Shown in pieces: positions 43,201 to 54,921 of a stretch of 64,000 nt of DNA; within the stretch, counting starts at the first letter, position 1; every line of letters starts with the position of its first letter. Source of the DNA: Heliocidaris erythrogramma (lineage: Eukaryota; Echinodermata; Echinoidea; Camarodonta; Echinometridae). The position numbers were made by a program, and so were the translations under genes. The stretch spans positions 58,365,233-58,429,232 of the forward strand of contig CM046853.1 of the NCBI GenBank assembly GCA_025617745.1, read 5' to 3'. The notes under the pieces were generated by a model that was not told the origin of the DNA, ran no database searches, and saw nothing but the letters and a program-made list of their open reading frames with translations.

Positions 43201-46200
43201 TCTTTGCATTGGCATTACAGGGATTCATTTTCGTGAAATAGTTGAATGCCGTGGTCAAAGAATATTCAATTATTTATCATATTTACTTGTAGTGTGTCAG
43301 CAATTTAAGCTTTGTAAAAAAAAAAAAAAAAAAAAAAAACCTACCCGCATATCTATATCCTCATTTCTAAAAATGATCTCTAATCTCTAATCTAATCTCT
43401 AATCTAATCTCATCTCTAATCTTTCTTTCTATGAATCCATCTATTTATATGTATTTACAAAGTTACACATTCATCTTTCGTTCTTCTATCTATCTATCCA
43501 TCCATTGTTAGATATAAAACATTAGTATCTCATGACCGTTCGTGAAGTACCTAACATAAACTTTGAAATAGGCCTGTCTGTTTCATGTATGAGTGGAAAT
43601 TGAGTGGAAAATTGTGACGTACCTGACATTGTTTTCACATTTTCAGTGTTCATGCCTAGACCTACTTTGAGGGGTCTAAAACAAAACATTATGGCATATC
43701 AAAACTGTCGTATATATTTCAGATTTTGCTGCATTTTGGGGGTATGATGGTATCAATATGCGTCTCCTGATGATCCTCGGGAAATTGATTGCAAGCATTC
43801 TTGCCGACCAGGGTATTATTATCAGGGTTTACTGTATAGAGTCGATCAATCAACCCTCTTCGTAGTTACAAATATATACATATGTTGTATTTTAAACATA
43901 TAAGTCTATGATTTTACAATCTGAGTTCCTGTGTAAGTATATTATAAGTGAAAGGCTCTTTGAATGACAGATTTACATACGTTTTATCTGTCTCGGTTGA
44001 CCAAACATGCTACGATGATTGAGCAGTTATAAAGGTTTACGTCATACACTTATGTGACGTCATAGTTATGTCAAGAGACAAAAGGTTCAGAAAGTGCAGT
44101 GAAAGCCATGAAAGGGCATCTCCCTAATTAATGGCATCTACAGGTAAACATCGCGCTAATTGTGATTTTTTAAATGGAAAGTTAATTGATTGTTGATTTC
44201 ACTAATTCTCTTCACCTCTTGATGAATGTCAGATTTGCATCGCATTGTATTTATATAGTTACCACTTCAAAATAGAAATACGTAGAAAATATTAATGTAT
44301 AATGCATTCAAATTAATAAAAAGATGTTTCGTGCCGGTTTAGATACAACTCAAGATGACAATGCCGGTTTAGATTATTGCTCAAACATTATCCGTTTACA
44401 CTTATCGTCGTGTCTTATAATATAATGGTTAAGTCGAAATCTGAAATGATTTTATCAAATAGTATTTATTAGATCAATGGGAGACGTTTCATCTACATCT
44501 TACTCGAATAGTATAGACTACTTACATCATATCAAAACAGAAAAAATGTGTATTAAGTCTTTTCATTAATAAACCGACGCAGAACTAATATATAATAGTC
44601 CTGTTTCTCAAATAAACTTGTATTTTCTTATCATTTTCCACGAATAAAGATGAGAAAATAATTTGTATAGTTATGAATTATACTTCCTCCTCATTATCTT
44701 CCTTTTTGTGGATACTACTGAATTTCTATATATTTTATTATCTGTGTTTGAGGATAAAAACAATGTTATTTCATCATTTTTCCCCAGCAAGAGACTGGGT
44801 TTTTTTTAACAGTTGTAATAATTGTATGGCCACTAAAAAGATTATAGACGACAAGTACAATCTCATGTATATTGAAAAGGTATAGAAATGGTTTGCATTC
44901 GTGGAGCTAATCAATTTTCCGAATGCGAAACTTTGAATAGCGCAGTGAATGTCGCCCCATTTCTTTGTCTCTCCACCTCTCTCTCTCTCTCTCTCTGGGT
45001 ATGATTTAATTTGATATGTGTTATCAGTTTGGAATATGAAATCACATCACCTATGTAATATTATAATCATCATAATTATCGTAAAATGATATACGCAGAT
45101 TCTGATTTATATGCATTATTACTCAAAACAAGCTTCATGTTCGGGCGATGGTCGTGCAACTAATCATGTATGATCATTACGTTTCTATATGGATAATTTT
45201 CCTACCTAATAACTTTCTCATTGCCATTTGCACGGCCAATGAAATGAGAATTCATTTTAAATGGACAATGCGAGCCGGGCATTAAAAGATAAATGACTTG
45301 ATGCGACCGTATTAATCCTGTGATTGAGTTACGGTAAATACGGCCAGGTACTTAGTTTCGTGTGCACCTGATAATTTCGAATATCATTTTACAGAATGGA
45401 AATAATGAGAAAAAAAATGACAAGCTGGAGAAGAAATGAAACACCCTTTTGGGAGGATGGTTTGGGTGAAATTTCGGTCAGTCACAAACAGACAAACAGA
45501 GAATCTTTATAATGGATGCGAATATGAACGGAGCATTACCGCAATATTGTGTGTGTGTGGGGGGGGGGGGTGTTCTAGTATTGCCTTTCACACTTCAGGA
45601 TGCATATCGGCATTACTATGGTTTTTGCATATGTGAACAGGGCTTCTGTGAAAGTCACCGTATTGGAGTTCAACACAGGAGAATAAACCTAAATCTCCAG
45701 AGATGCCTAAAAATAACTCGTATCAATCTTCATGCAATTACATAAAAGATCCAATTAATAACTAACATATGAGAACAGCTTTCGCATGGCGGAAATCATA
45801 AACTACTTCAAGTTACATAGTAACCAGACAGACAAAACCAAGTAAAAACTTTTTAAATACGATTGATTATGGGAACATTCGTTTCCATCAATGCCATTTA
45901 AAATTTGTCATTCAAAATCTATTCATCATGTCCTATGTTATCAAAGAAAGAAAGGTATAGGGAAAGAGAGAGGCTGTAAAAGAAAGGTATTTCGGATTTA
46001 TTGTAATAAGCAGATCTTTCAAATAAAGGAAAAAACATCATGGAGAATGTATGTTTACCCATGGGTGTTTTTTACGTTTTTTCTTATATAGGCATACACA
46101 GATCATGCTCACCTTTCGCATCGTTTGCTCTCAACCCACAATGTCTCAACGAACAATTTCCTCTCTCATCACCCTTTAAAATTCGTTTTCTTTTTGGTGA

Positions 46201-47917
46201 GCCATTACCCTTGGCCACTTCTCTCAAGTAAAACATTATACCCGACACATATAGACGGGACCAACACAAGACCGAAAACAGACCGTTAAAAATATTACAT
46301 TACCCCCCCCCCCCCCCCCCCCCCCACCCCCGAATGTCCAAGTTACTGATCGGTTTGTCATGTGACTTTCGAACATTCGAACAAACGAGTGTATATACAT
46401 GTAGGCCTATAGGCAAAAACATACATCCTAATCTGAAAACCAGTTAACGAACGTTCACAAATTGGAGAGAATGAAAAGATAATTTACAACTTACCTTGAT
46501 TTGCCAGGTATTCTGGAGGTGACTTTACGAGTGGGCCATTTTCCTCTGGTAAGTAACCGCTAAGGTCTATCGTGGAGGGGTCGACTGCGAGGAGGCGGGC
46601 GGCGGGAGACTGGGGATCGATGTTGGCGGGGACACTGAGATCACGGTCGTCCGAGAAGAACGTTCTTTTTCCGATGTGTACATGGCAGAGCTTCGGGTGC
46701 CGCCCCTTGCAGAAGGAGCTCTTTGTACTGTGTGTCAGGTGGAATGTGGCACAGAGTGCTATCAGTACCGAGAATAATGCTGTGTGGAAAACGTAGAGAA
46801 AAAAAATTCATGATCATCACTTTAAAAACATTGTTTTTAAAACAAACCAGTGCTATGCGGTACAGAAAATAACATAGAAAACAATGGAGGGAGACGAGAC
46901 ATTTCGTCATTAGAAAAAAAAAAACATACATCATCATGAAGTGTAATGCAGAACAAAGACGATGGAGATACATTGCATCTCTGAAAGCGGATTTGCCACG
47001 GCTCTTGACTTTACAAATTTGGGCCTGGAATCAGATGCTTCAAAACTTCTACTGTGAAACCGTTGCTGCATTTTTCACAGACGTTCTTCAATCCGATCTC
47101 ATTGTTAATGGCTACGACCGATATGTAACGTCACCATCCGAGAGACGCGACTCGGATTCAAACCCAGGTCGGCTGATAGGAACACCAAAGAGCTGGCCAC
47201 TGGACAGACTTTCATCACTGCCTGTCCCTGGTCAGGGAGTCACATCTGGGAGGCTTACATTTCTTATTGTCAGCGTCATTTTGAAAAAAAAGGATGCGAA
47301 AAACAGTATAATATAACAACAATACTTTTAAAGTAGTTCTATAGGGAAAGGGGGAAAGCAATCCTAACGATGTTGAAAATGAGAAGACGGTTGTACTGAC
47401 AAGGTTTTAAAGTTCGGAAGGCCGCAACAATAATCTCTGCATCCATAAGCGAAACAAAAACTGCTTCGTAACACTTTCCTCTCCTGTGAGCATCTAGAAT
47501 GTGAATAATGGCATTAGTATAGTGGCACTGGAATGAAAATAGCTGACATTATCTTTTGAAAGTCGAGAATTCCAAGACCGTGTATAATTCCCTAGCCACG
47601 AATATTACATAGAGAAACCAGTATAATGAAGATTACAAAATTATAGGGAGGTGGAGTGAAAGAGTGAACGAAACAGGGAGGATGTGGAATAAATTAAAAT
47701 ACAGAACATAACGAAAATTATATACCAACTTGAATAAACTGCACACAATTCATTGTGAAATATCAAGCAATGAAATATATAATGGCATATCTTTCTTCAT
47801 GATAAAAAATATTGAACAAAAACAGACGAAATTCTCTCTATCTCTCTATGAAGAGAAAGATGAAAATTCAAAACGTTAACGAAAAACAAAAAAATGCTTA
47901 CACTGGGTGAGATCCAT
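40190..47917 (-). CDS. Secreted peptide-hormone / neuropeptide precursor, complete, 132 residues, family unknown
   Basis: Three exons join in frame: 47902-47917, 46495-46779 and 40190-40287. Residues 1-23 (MDLTQSLFSVLIALCATFHL and on) form a signal peptide: short polar start, hydrophobic core, small residues before the cut. Next comes SSFCKGRHPKLCHVHIGKR: Cys29 and Cys37 can close a seven-residue loop, and Gly42-Lys43-Arg44 is the classic amidation and dibasic cleavage site. The expected product is a cyclic amidated peptide of about 14-18 residues ending HVHI-amide. The rest (45-132) is an acidic spacer and a helical tail RKMRILRLIQEIMDSSLEEP, behind a second basic pair at 113-114. Position right after the signal resembles the vasopressin and calcitonin layouts, but the loop size and sequence match neither, nor MCH or elevenin as I know them. 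Secretory precursor: confident. Exact family: unknown. Confidence 0.8.
42304..42778. repeat. Long-arm MITE (TAAAGGCCAAGTCCACC)
   Basis: TAAAGGCCAAGTCCACC at 42304 faces GGTTGGACTTGGCCTTTA ending 42778. The arms match for about 130 bases, so 475 bp folds as a hairpin with a loop of about 200 bases. TA at both ends suits a TA-targeting element. Confidence 0.85.
46303..46325. repeat. Poly(C) tract, 23 bases
   Basis: Uninterrupted C run about 170 bases from the donor of precursor exon 2, in the intron. Confidence 0.9.
46495..46779 (-). CDS. Peptide precursor, exon 2 (signal core, cysteine peptide, spacer)
   Basis: The acceptor is TTTTCCACACAG|CAT and the donor is AATCAAG|GTAAGT, phase 1 at both ends, so the exon is symmetric. 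It is GC-rich against AT-rich introns, which supports coding. It holds LFSVLIALCATFHL, the CKGRHPKLC loop and the GKR site. Confidence 0.85.
46780..47901 (-). other. First intron of the peptide precursor gene
   Basis: A plus-strand open frame of 126 codons at 46936-47316 overlaps here. It has no recognisable domain and seems to be chance or old repeat. No other feature is seen. Confidence 0.55.
47902..47917 (-). CDS. Peptide precursor, exon 1 coding part
   Basis: ATG at 47917 with context CAAACAAAATGG is the first ATG downstream of the predicted start site. It codes MDLTQ plus one base. The donor is CCCAGT|GTAAGC, phase 1. The 5' untranslated part would run to about 48060. Confidence 0.75.
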
Positions 47918-48054
47918 TTTGTTTGGATGAACGAAGCTGACTGTGAACAAGATATAAAATATACTCTACTTTAGATCAAGAAAGAGGAGCGAGAATTTGC
48001 AAGGTTTCAGACGGAGAATCAGAGCGTTGGTTGAGCTGGAGATGTATGCCTTAC

Positions 48055-48256
48055 TGAAGTGAGAAAGAAGTTACCCACTGCTTTTAAAATGAACCAAGGA
48101 ATGATCATCGCCGAGCGCGAGGTCGCGAGTATGAGCGGCCGCGGCGCGCGCTTTTTCCCAATGACGTGAAAGGCAAAAGAGGGGAGGAGTTACATGTAAA
48201 TGTTATATATCATTCACTGATGGTGATGCGCAATGGATTTCTGTAATGACGTAAAG
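48055..48256 (-). promoter_or_regulatory. TATA/initiator promoter with CRE-like sites for the peptide precursor
   Basis: On the minus strand, TTTTAAAA (48089-48082) stands about 29 bases before an initiator-like CTCACTTC centred on 48060, the expected TATA-to-start distance. TCACGTCA-type (48162-48169) and TTACGTCA-type (48247-48254) CRE-like sites lie about 100 and 190 bases upstream, with a CpG-rich GCGGCCGC block between start and first CRE (48135-48151). CRE control is common for neuropeptide genes. Confidence 0.5.
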
Positions 48257-48829
48257 CTTATTTCAATTCATAGCATTTTAGATGTTTCTTTCTATTCGTT
48301 ATGAAGATGGTAACATAGCCCTATCAAACTAATTATGAAATGTAACAAATCCAAACTAAAAATGCTGAAGAAAATGGAATAAAAGCATCAGCAAAGAAGA
48401 ACTTTTGCCCAAGTTTTGTTTTATATACTATCATGATAAAAATCAACGAAATTTTGGTTATGTTTATACATTAAACTAAACCATAATGCACGTTGTTACG
48501 AAGCTTTAGATACGTAATAAGTGCACTCGTTGATGGTCAGACAAAAACTTGACATTTTCATGAAAATGTGTATATTTTGGGACTCCGTTTTCTTCGATTA
48601 TGCCCTTCGTTTTCTTCGATACTTGATATTAACGAAAATATGCGTTCGGGTTTAATTTCATCGGGGAATAGTCAAAACCATTTTTATATCAAGTGAAAGC
48701 CACCTGTGATGCATTATCAATTTGTAGTGTTTGATTGTACTTTCACTATATGAATATATTGGATAAGATATGAACATTTACAATTACAATTTCAAAATTC
48801 CCAAGCAGGGGACTGACGGCTTTAAGTCC

Positions 48830-49410
48830 TCTCCGAATCCCTGTTATTTTACAGCCTCGCGTATAAATCACAATTTCTTGTCAACAAATGGTTTTAAAAA
48901 AATTACGTATTTTTATGGGGAGTTTCTCGGCAGGTGGGACGTCAAGAATTACTGTTGTTTTGTTTACAGCCTCCTGTAAAATCACACGTTCTGGTAAACA
49001 ATCTGTAAAATTATTTACGTATTTTCGGGAGAATTTTCCAGCAGCTGGGACTTCATGGATCCCTGTCATTTCTCAGACTCACGTAAACATTGCACGTTCT
49101 TATTATTCTAAGACTGTAAAAATGAATTACGTATTTTATGGGGAATTTCCCAGCGGTCGGGACGTCAGAATGGCGTTTCATCAAGTGTTTTGTCAGTGAT
49201 ATTTACCAACAAATTTGCTCTTAGCCAATCAGATGCTTATAATAGTTATTGTAACTTGTCATTGATGACAAGTTTTATGAAATAGGGCCCAGGACTCCCT
49301 CTCATTTTACAGCCTCACGTATGAATTACAGGTTTCTATCGGACAATCTAAAACAGATATATGAATATAATTATTTACAGCGAATTTCTTGGGCTGTTTA
49401 AAGTTGTTAA
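48830..49410. repeat. 111-bp tandem repeat, about four worn units, with interruption
   Basis: The word GGGAC(G/T)TC sits at 48936, 49047 and 49159, a spacing of 111-112 bases; CAGCCTC-CGTA words recur in step and a last partial unit starts at about 49307. Because 111 is a multiple of three, a plus-strand frame stays open through three units (48888-49199), giving repeats such as YFRENFPAAGTSWIPV and FYGEFPSGRDVRM. A foreign segment with TTTTATGAAATAGGGCCC (about 49200-49290) splits units 3 and 4. Confidence 0.7.
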
Positions 49411-50355
49411 GTAGTGTATATGTATATGTAAGTTGTAAACCACACGTAACTCACATTAAAAGTTCTTAAAGCAATTCCCAACCACAAAACACAAACAACA
49501 AACAAACAAACAAAAACAAAGGAAAAGATAGGCCTAAATATATTCGTAACAAAAACTTTTAAGATTTCGTCAACAGAATCTTTTACCATTGTGATTCATG
49601 AACCGTAGAAATTAATATGATCAAACTAAGAGTAGACAAATCTGTACAAGATGGAAAAACATATATTCATAAACGCTTCCTTATATCATAATATCTAATT
49701 TTGATTAAAAAATAGCAGGGCTAATTGGGGTACATGTCATTAATCTCTTCTTATTCGGGACAAATCAACAAGAAATATTGTCACGTATGTCGTTTGAAAG
49801 ACGAAAGAAACCGCCATTTAAAACTCTGCGTTGTATCCTAATATAAACTTCCAGTTAAAGAGACTCACAATATAGGCGTGGTGAACATTTGATATAATCT
49901 CTTCGAATTCGATAACGCGAGATACGATATTACAAATCGTATTGACATAATATGTCGTTTGCAAGACAAAGACCAATATATCATTGAAAACATTGCCTTG
50001 TATCATGATATAAAATTCAAATTAAAGGAACACTGGGCTTGATGGACGGTTGAGAAATCTCTTCTGTTTCGAGGCAAGCAAACGAGAAATAGTGCCAAAT
50101 GTGTCCTTTGCATGATGAAGGGACATATCACTTAAAATATTGGCCTGTGTCCTAATATGAAATTCAAATTAAAAAAGAAAACAAACTCTAGGCTTGGTAT
50201 AATATATATACATGTATATATATTTTTTTCTTCTGTTATTATCAATTGTTTTATTATTATTATTTATTATTATATATATACATGTATATACACACACTAG
50301 CTTTGTATACATATCTACATATTTTTGATCATTATTTTTTTTTTTTATTATTATT

Positions 50356-50392
<37 letters not shown>

Positions 50393-50570
50393 AAAAATGA
50401 TTACTATGAAACGGCCGTAGCTTTTATTATCCTCCTTTATTCGTCAAGTTTTCGCTCTGTGATCTTCATCAGGACTCTTATACCAAATGATGGCTGACAT
50501 TTACATCGGAATGTACATTTGAATTTCTTGCAATTGTTAAGTACTTATCATTATAATAATAATAATAGTA

Positions 50571-50613
<43 letters not shown>

Positions 50614-51206
50614 TCATTGTTTTTATTATTATTACTATTATCATTATTGCTGTATGGTTGTTATTGTAAATGTAAATCATTTTATGTTTTACACCTTCCA
50701 CTAAACAATTTTGACCGACCACCAGCGTTGTGTTCGAGGAACATTTCTCACAAAATTCAAATAAACACCCACTGGGCTCGGTGTACGTTTGATAAATATC
50801 TTCTAACATGTCTAATTCGGTGGAAATGAGCGAAAAACATTACTACATTATGTTGGTTGCAAACTTAACTTGCGGGAAATGAAAAAAGGCCAACTGGTTG
50901 CCACAATTCATGGTCGGCCTCTTGACGTCTTTGACGAAACAATCGATGATTGGCTTTTGATGGCGCTCATCTTTCCACTTCATTGCCATCACCTGTACCT
51001 CCTGTCTTAATTGACACATCACAAACATGCAAGAACAACGCCCATTCGTTTGGCAGCTCCAAATCTACTTTTATGGGAGACGAAATGGTGAACACCAGAT
51101 TTCCAAACCGATGGTTTGACACCCTATATAATGCATATTTTTCCAGTGATTCGTTCCAGTTTTCAACCAAAGGGAAAACGATTACCAAACATTATGCGTT
51201 GCATAA
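49411..51206. other. Non-coding AT-rich stretch with microsatellites
   Basis: AT repeats lie at about 50357-50388 and a TTA trinucleotide run at 50570-50613. No exon is supported. Confidence 0.6.
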
Positions 51207-51227
51207 CCCCCCCCCCCCCCCCCCCCC
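51207..51227. repeat. Poly(C) tract, 21 bases
   Basis: Uninterrupted C run; the short reading frames nearby owe their Pro runs to it. Confidence 0.9.
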
Positions 51228-51651
51228 TCTGCAAGAAAAGAATATCAGAGAGAAGTCCTTCCTTTTGTCTACACACTAGTATTCCGTTTGAACGTGCTTT
51301 CTATATCGACAGCGTCCGAGTTGCATATTTTAGAAGCCACATCCGCTTAACTCTTTATGCCACTCAACTCTTTATGCCACTCAAAGGAAATCCTAGGGAC
51401 ACATTGTATTTCGCAAGGGTTTTTCCTGTTTTTAACCAAAATATTCCAGTTTATTTTTAAATTTCTACTGTAAAGCTAGTGACGGTAATGAGGAAAATCG
51501 CATGTTTTTTTCGATTTTGAGTTTTTTTTTCATTTTTGGACATCATTCACTAACATCTTGAACCTCACAAAGTTTCAGACCCATAATACTGTCCAATTAT
51601 GTAAATATGGCGATAACGTCAACAAGAAAATAGCTATTAAAAGGATTTTTT

Positions 51652-52096
51652 GTTTTCACGAAGTGACGGCTTACAGCCGCCCAGTATGTTTTACGTGCGC
51701 GGCTGAGATCCGTCACTTCGTGAAAACAAAAAAGAGCACGTCCTTAAATTGACTTTGTGTTTTCATGAAATGACGGTGAAATTTGCGGTGATCAAGTCCC
51801 ATATGTTTTACACGCGCGCGGCTGAGATCCGTCACTTGTGAAAACAAATCATAAGCGCGTCCTTGAATTTGTGTTTTCACGAAATCACGGTTATGTTTAC
51901 AGCTCATTTTCCCACAAAATATAAAAAATCATGCAAATAATTAAACATGGAACTAAACATGATCTACTCCAGTGTATAAAATGTATTCAACCTTCATACA
52001 TTAAAGAGGTTGAAATTATGCTTTAAAACTTTGAAAGCGATTCATTCAAAACTAACTTTCTTTTAGTTGCGCTCTCATCCGTCACTTCGTGAAAAC
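51652..52096. repeat. Iterated hairpin array (GTTTTCACGAAGTGACGG)
   Basis: The stem word GTTTTCACGAAGTGACGG starts at 51652, 51759 (changed) and 51873 (changed). Its complement CCGTCACTTCGTGAAAAC ends at 51727, 51845 (changed) and 52096. Three stem-loops thus follow each other at about 107-114 base steps. GCGCGGCTGAGATCCGTCAC is shared by the first two right arms. Confidence 0.8.
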
Positions 52097-52329
52097 AGTA
52101 ACGATATGCAGGCGTTAAAAGGGTTGTCATGTAGTCAGTTAAGACCGGAAATGGCTTATCATGCGAGTCTTTTGTAATGAACAGCACAATCCTTTATTTT
52201 TAATTGGTTTCTATTGCTTGTGTCTATCGGGGCTTGTGGCGACCTACGATCGTGCCGATTGGCACTCTTGGCAAATGAAAGGTTAAAGGAGGAAGCTAGT
52301 TCACACTAATCAAAACCGCCTTCAAAGAA

Positions 52330-52618
52330 AGGACATGTATTATCTATCAGATAGCTTACACTGCTTGTGAAAATTCCTACGTTGGAGAAGCAGGGAGAAC
52401 ACTACAAGATTGGAAAACACAAAATAGCCCCTAGACTGAATAATCTGTCTCATTCAACAGTTGCAAAGCATGTCCTTAATACTGGACATGATGATAATGA
52501 TGCCCACGTTATTCATTTTGAAGCATATTATTTCCCAAGAAAGGTAAATGAATTTATCAGGATTAAACAGATTAATCATTCAATGAATATGAAATTTGAT
52601 CTCCAGGCAGCATACTGA
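52330..52618 (+). pseudogene. Penelope-like element remnant, GIY-YIG endonuclease part
   Basis: Conceptual pieces include NSYVGEAGRTL, typical of the YVGETGR core of GIY-YIG nucleases in Penelope-like retroelements, and further on STVAKHVLNTGHDDNDAHVI with FEAYYFPRKVNEFIRIKQIN, which follows the usual pattern of His...TGH...(Y/W)F.RK..E.I.I. The element is broken, only its C-terminal region is left, and it looks old. No reverse transcriptase is seen nearby. Confidence 0.65.
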
Positions 52619-54359
52619 TTCTTGGCTCGAGGAGAAGATGAAAGCTTACTTAATTTTGATAGAAGCTTAAACACCATGTTACATTTCAGTCGATTCTTTA
52701 ATGCTGCTCATCGATTTTAAACATTCAACCGATTTTGTTTATTCAATGTTAGATTACTGATAATATGACAAATTACATTTGAAATATAATTTTGATTCCC
52801 TTTGATTTTATAAACTTGATTTATTTGGGAAGTTACTTCGCGACGGGTAGAATTCTGATTTCGATTTAACATACATGTTTTTCTAATGAGCAAAATATCA
52901 AATATTGGTATTTCATTTAGGATGGACATTTTAATTGATTTTCAGTAAACAATGAAAACAATTCATTTAATATTATCAATGAATAAAGCGACAAATGTAC
53001 TGAAATAAAAGAAACCTTCGCACATCGTCACCCCCAAGAAATACTTACAGTAAACAGTCCCAATTGGAAGTAACATCATTAATGTGTTCGTACGTTATTT
53101 CAATAATTGAAAAAAATAACACTGGAATTGGTAGACGTCATTTATATTCTGTATGGTGATGATCTAGTTAATTAAACGTATGCTTTATATATAATAACAG
53201 TCGACATTGGGTATTGTTCAATAATATTTCATCATGAATGTGACATCGATGGCTTCTGCAATAAAAAAAATTATAATCATTTCATTACGTCATAGCATTG
53301 AGCATTAATATCACATGCCCTTTTCAACACTTCCCAGCTTATATTTCTACAGAATACGTGTTAAGCATGATAATCAGACGTGCAATTTTCATTATTGTCA
53401 TTCGTTGTATTCATGTATCATTAGGACCTGAACTTTATCGTTGCAAGTCTTTTACCATCTCTTTACTATTTTTAGATTTGATGAATAAATACATTTTGTG
53501 CGATGGCTCTGCAGTGTTAGTCATATTTATTACACACTGGAGAATCTCCGTGAGTGCATCATACCAAACCTTGCTCAACATCATGCAAGATATCATACCC
53601 TCTTGATCTGACATTTTTCGTCCTTTGCTCCTTTTAGCAAGTTGTTGAATGGTTTGACATTTCGTCTTTCTCGAGATCCGTGAATTAAATAATTCCATTT
53701 GCCCTTTCACTTCTAAAAGTGAAAGGCAAAATCATATCAATGCTGAAACGAAGAACGGCGGATCTATTGAATTAAAAAGGCCCTTTCCGCATTGAACCAG
53801 TGTAGCGTGTCTCTCCTTCTATTTTAATTATTTCAGTCTCCTTTCGATCTGACTCTATCTCTCTCTCGCTCTTCCCTTTTGTTTCCTCTGACCATTCCTC
53901 CATATCTATTCATATTTTACTTACAATCCTCTAGCTTATATATTTAGGTTCGATATCCGGCTCCATATAGAGTAACATTGTAGCATTGGTTTTGCTGAGT
54001 GCAAATAGTCAATTTGTTTTCATATTTAAAGGAAATCTACTACTTCTAAATATTTAAGGTACAAGTAAATAGGATTTAAAAAGTGATGTAATGTAACCAA
54101 TTACAAAACACAATTGGGTCTTGTATCTATTTGCAAGCGATCTGCAAAGTCTGCGTTCACAGCACAGATTTTCTCGGCTCCAATACCTTTTTGACATAAA
54201 GTTTATAGGGCATCAGTTTGATATTTATCATTATCGTTGTCGGTGATAAGGGACCAGCAAAAAGCAATGGAAAAGTGATGTCAATGCACTTAAAAATAGG
54301 GCAACCTTAGTTGAGAACTAATTAATTTCACTGTCCTTTGTAATATTAACTATACATCA
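52619..54359. other. Non-coding AT-rich stretch
   Basis: A 24-base palindrome CCTTTCACTT/AAGTGAAAGG lies at 53703-53726. A 91-codon minus-strand frame (53435-53710) has no recognisable domain. Otherwise nothing is supported. Confidence 0.5.
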
Positions 54360-54499
54360 GGGAGGCGTTTCATGAAAGGACTTGTCAGATATTTTATCCG
54401 ACAAATGTGCTGTCAGCCAATCAGATTCAAGGATTTCAGTAGCTTATAACAGTTGTCGGGTAAAATATCCGACAACTTCCTTTCATGAAACGCTCCCCA
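54360..54499. repeat. MITE with GGCGTTTCATGAAAGGA termini
   Basis: GGAGGCGTTTCATGAAAGGA at 54361 faces TCCTTTCATGAAACGCTCCC at the right, with TTGTCGGATAAAATATC-like complements inside. It resembles in plan the TTTCATAAAGC elements at 6698-6855 and about 49200-49290. Confidence 0.8.
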
Positions 54500-54618
54500 G
54501 AATGTAAGAATTGAACACATTGCACAGTTGGCGTGACTGGCATAGGCGTATGAGGAGGGCGATTTTCGGGTAACGACTACCTCATATTCGGGCAGCGAGG
54601 TGCCTAAATAATCTCATA

Positions 54619-54921
54619 TAGAGTACCGAAGTGTGACGTCATCAAAGTTTGAATTTTGCATTTCAGTATTTTTAGGACCATATTTAGGTAGAGCATGATG
54701 GAAAACGTTCACACATCAAATTTGACATGAATCAGTTCACGGTGGCCCAAGGTATGGCTAAGGAGGTATTCATGCGGCCATATTTCGGGGCCCAATGAGC
54801 CAATTGCCATAAAATTTGGGCTCTAGATGTTTTTCACCATGTTCCTTTGAGATATGGTATAAAACATGTCAAAATGAAAAAAAAAAATAGCTTTTTGTGA
54901 CGTCATCACTTCGGTACTCTA
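54619..54921. repeat. MITE with TAGAGTACCGAAGTG termini
   Basis: TAGAGTACCGAAGTGTGACG, continuing TCATC, at 54619 faces TGACGTCATCACTTCGGTAC, continuing TCT, at the right end. About 303 bp, no coding potential. Confidence 0.8.

Larger units (their letters stand above)
40288..46494 (-). other. Second intron of the peptide precursor gene (6.2 kb)
   Basis: It holds the MITE at 42304-42778, a CT-rich block (about 42007-42075), a poly(A) run (43317-43339), short CTAATCT repeats (43378-43423) and a 23-base C run. No exon is supported. Confidence 0.6.

Noticed and set aside
46936-47316. 126-codon plus-strand open frame in the precursor's first intron
   Set aside because: Antisense to a supported gene and without a recognisable domain; part of it reads like an old repeat.
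40190-47917. Assignment of the precursor to vasopressin, MCH, elevenin or calcitonin families
   Set aside because: Cysteine spacing, flanking residues and precursor layout do not fit any of these as I know them; no database search was possible.
53435-53710. 91-codon minus-strand frame that looks protein-like
   Set aside because: Composition is plausible but I found no acceptor/donor pair, no domain and no neighbouring exon.
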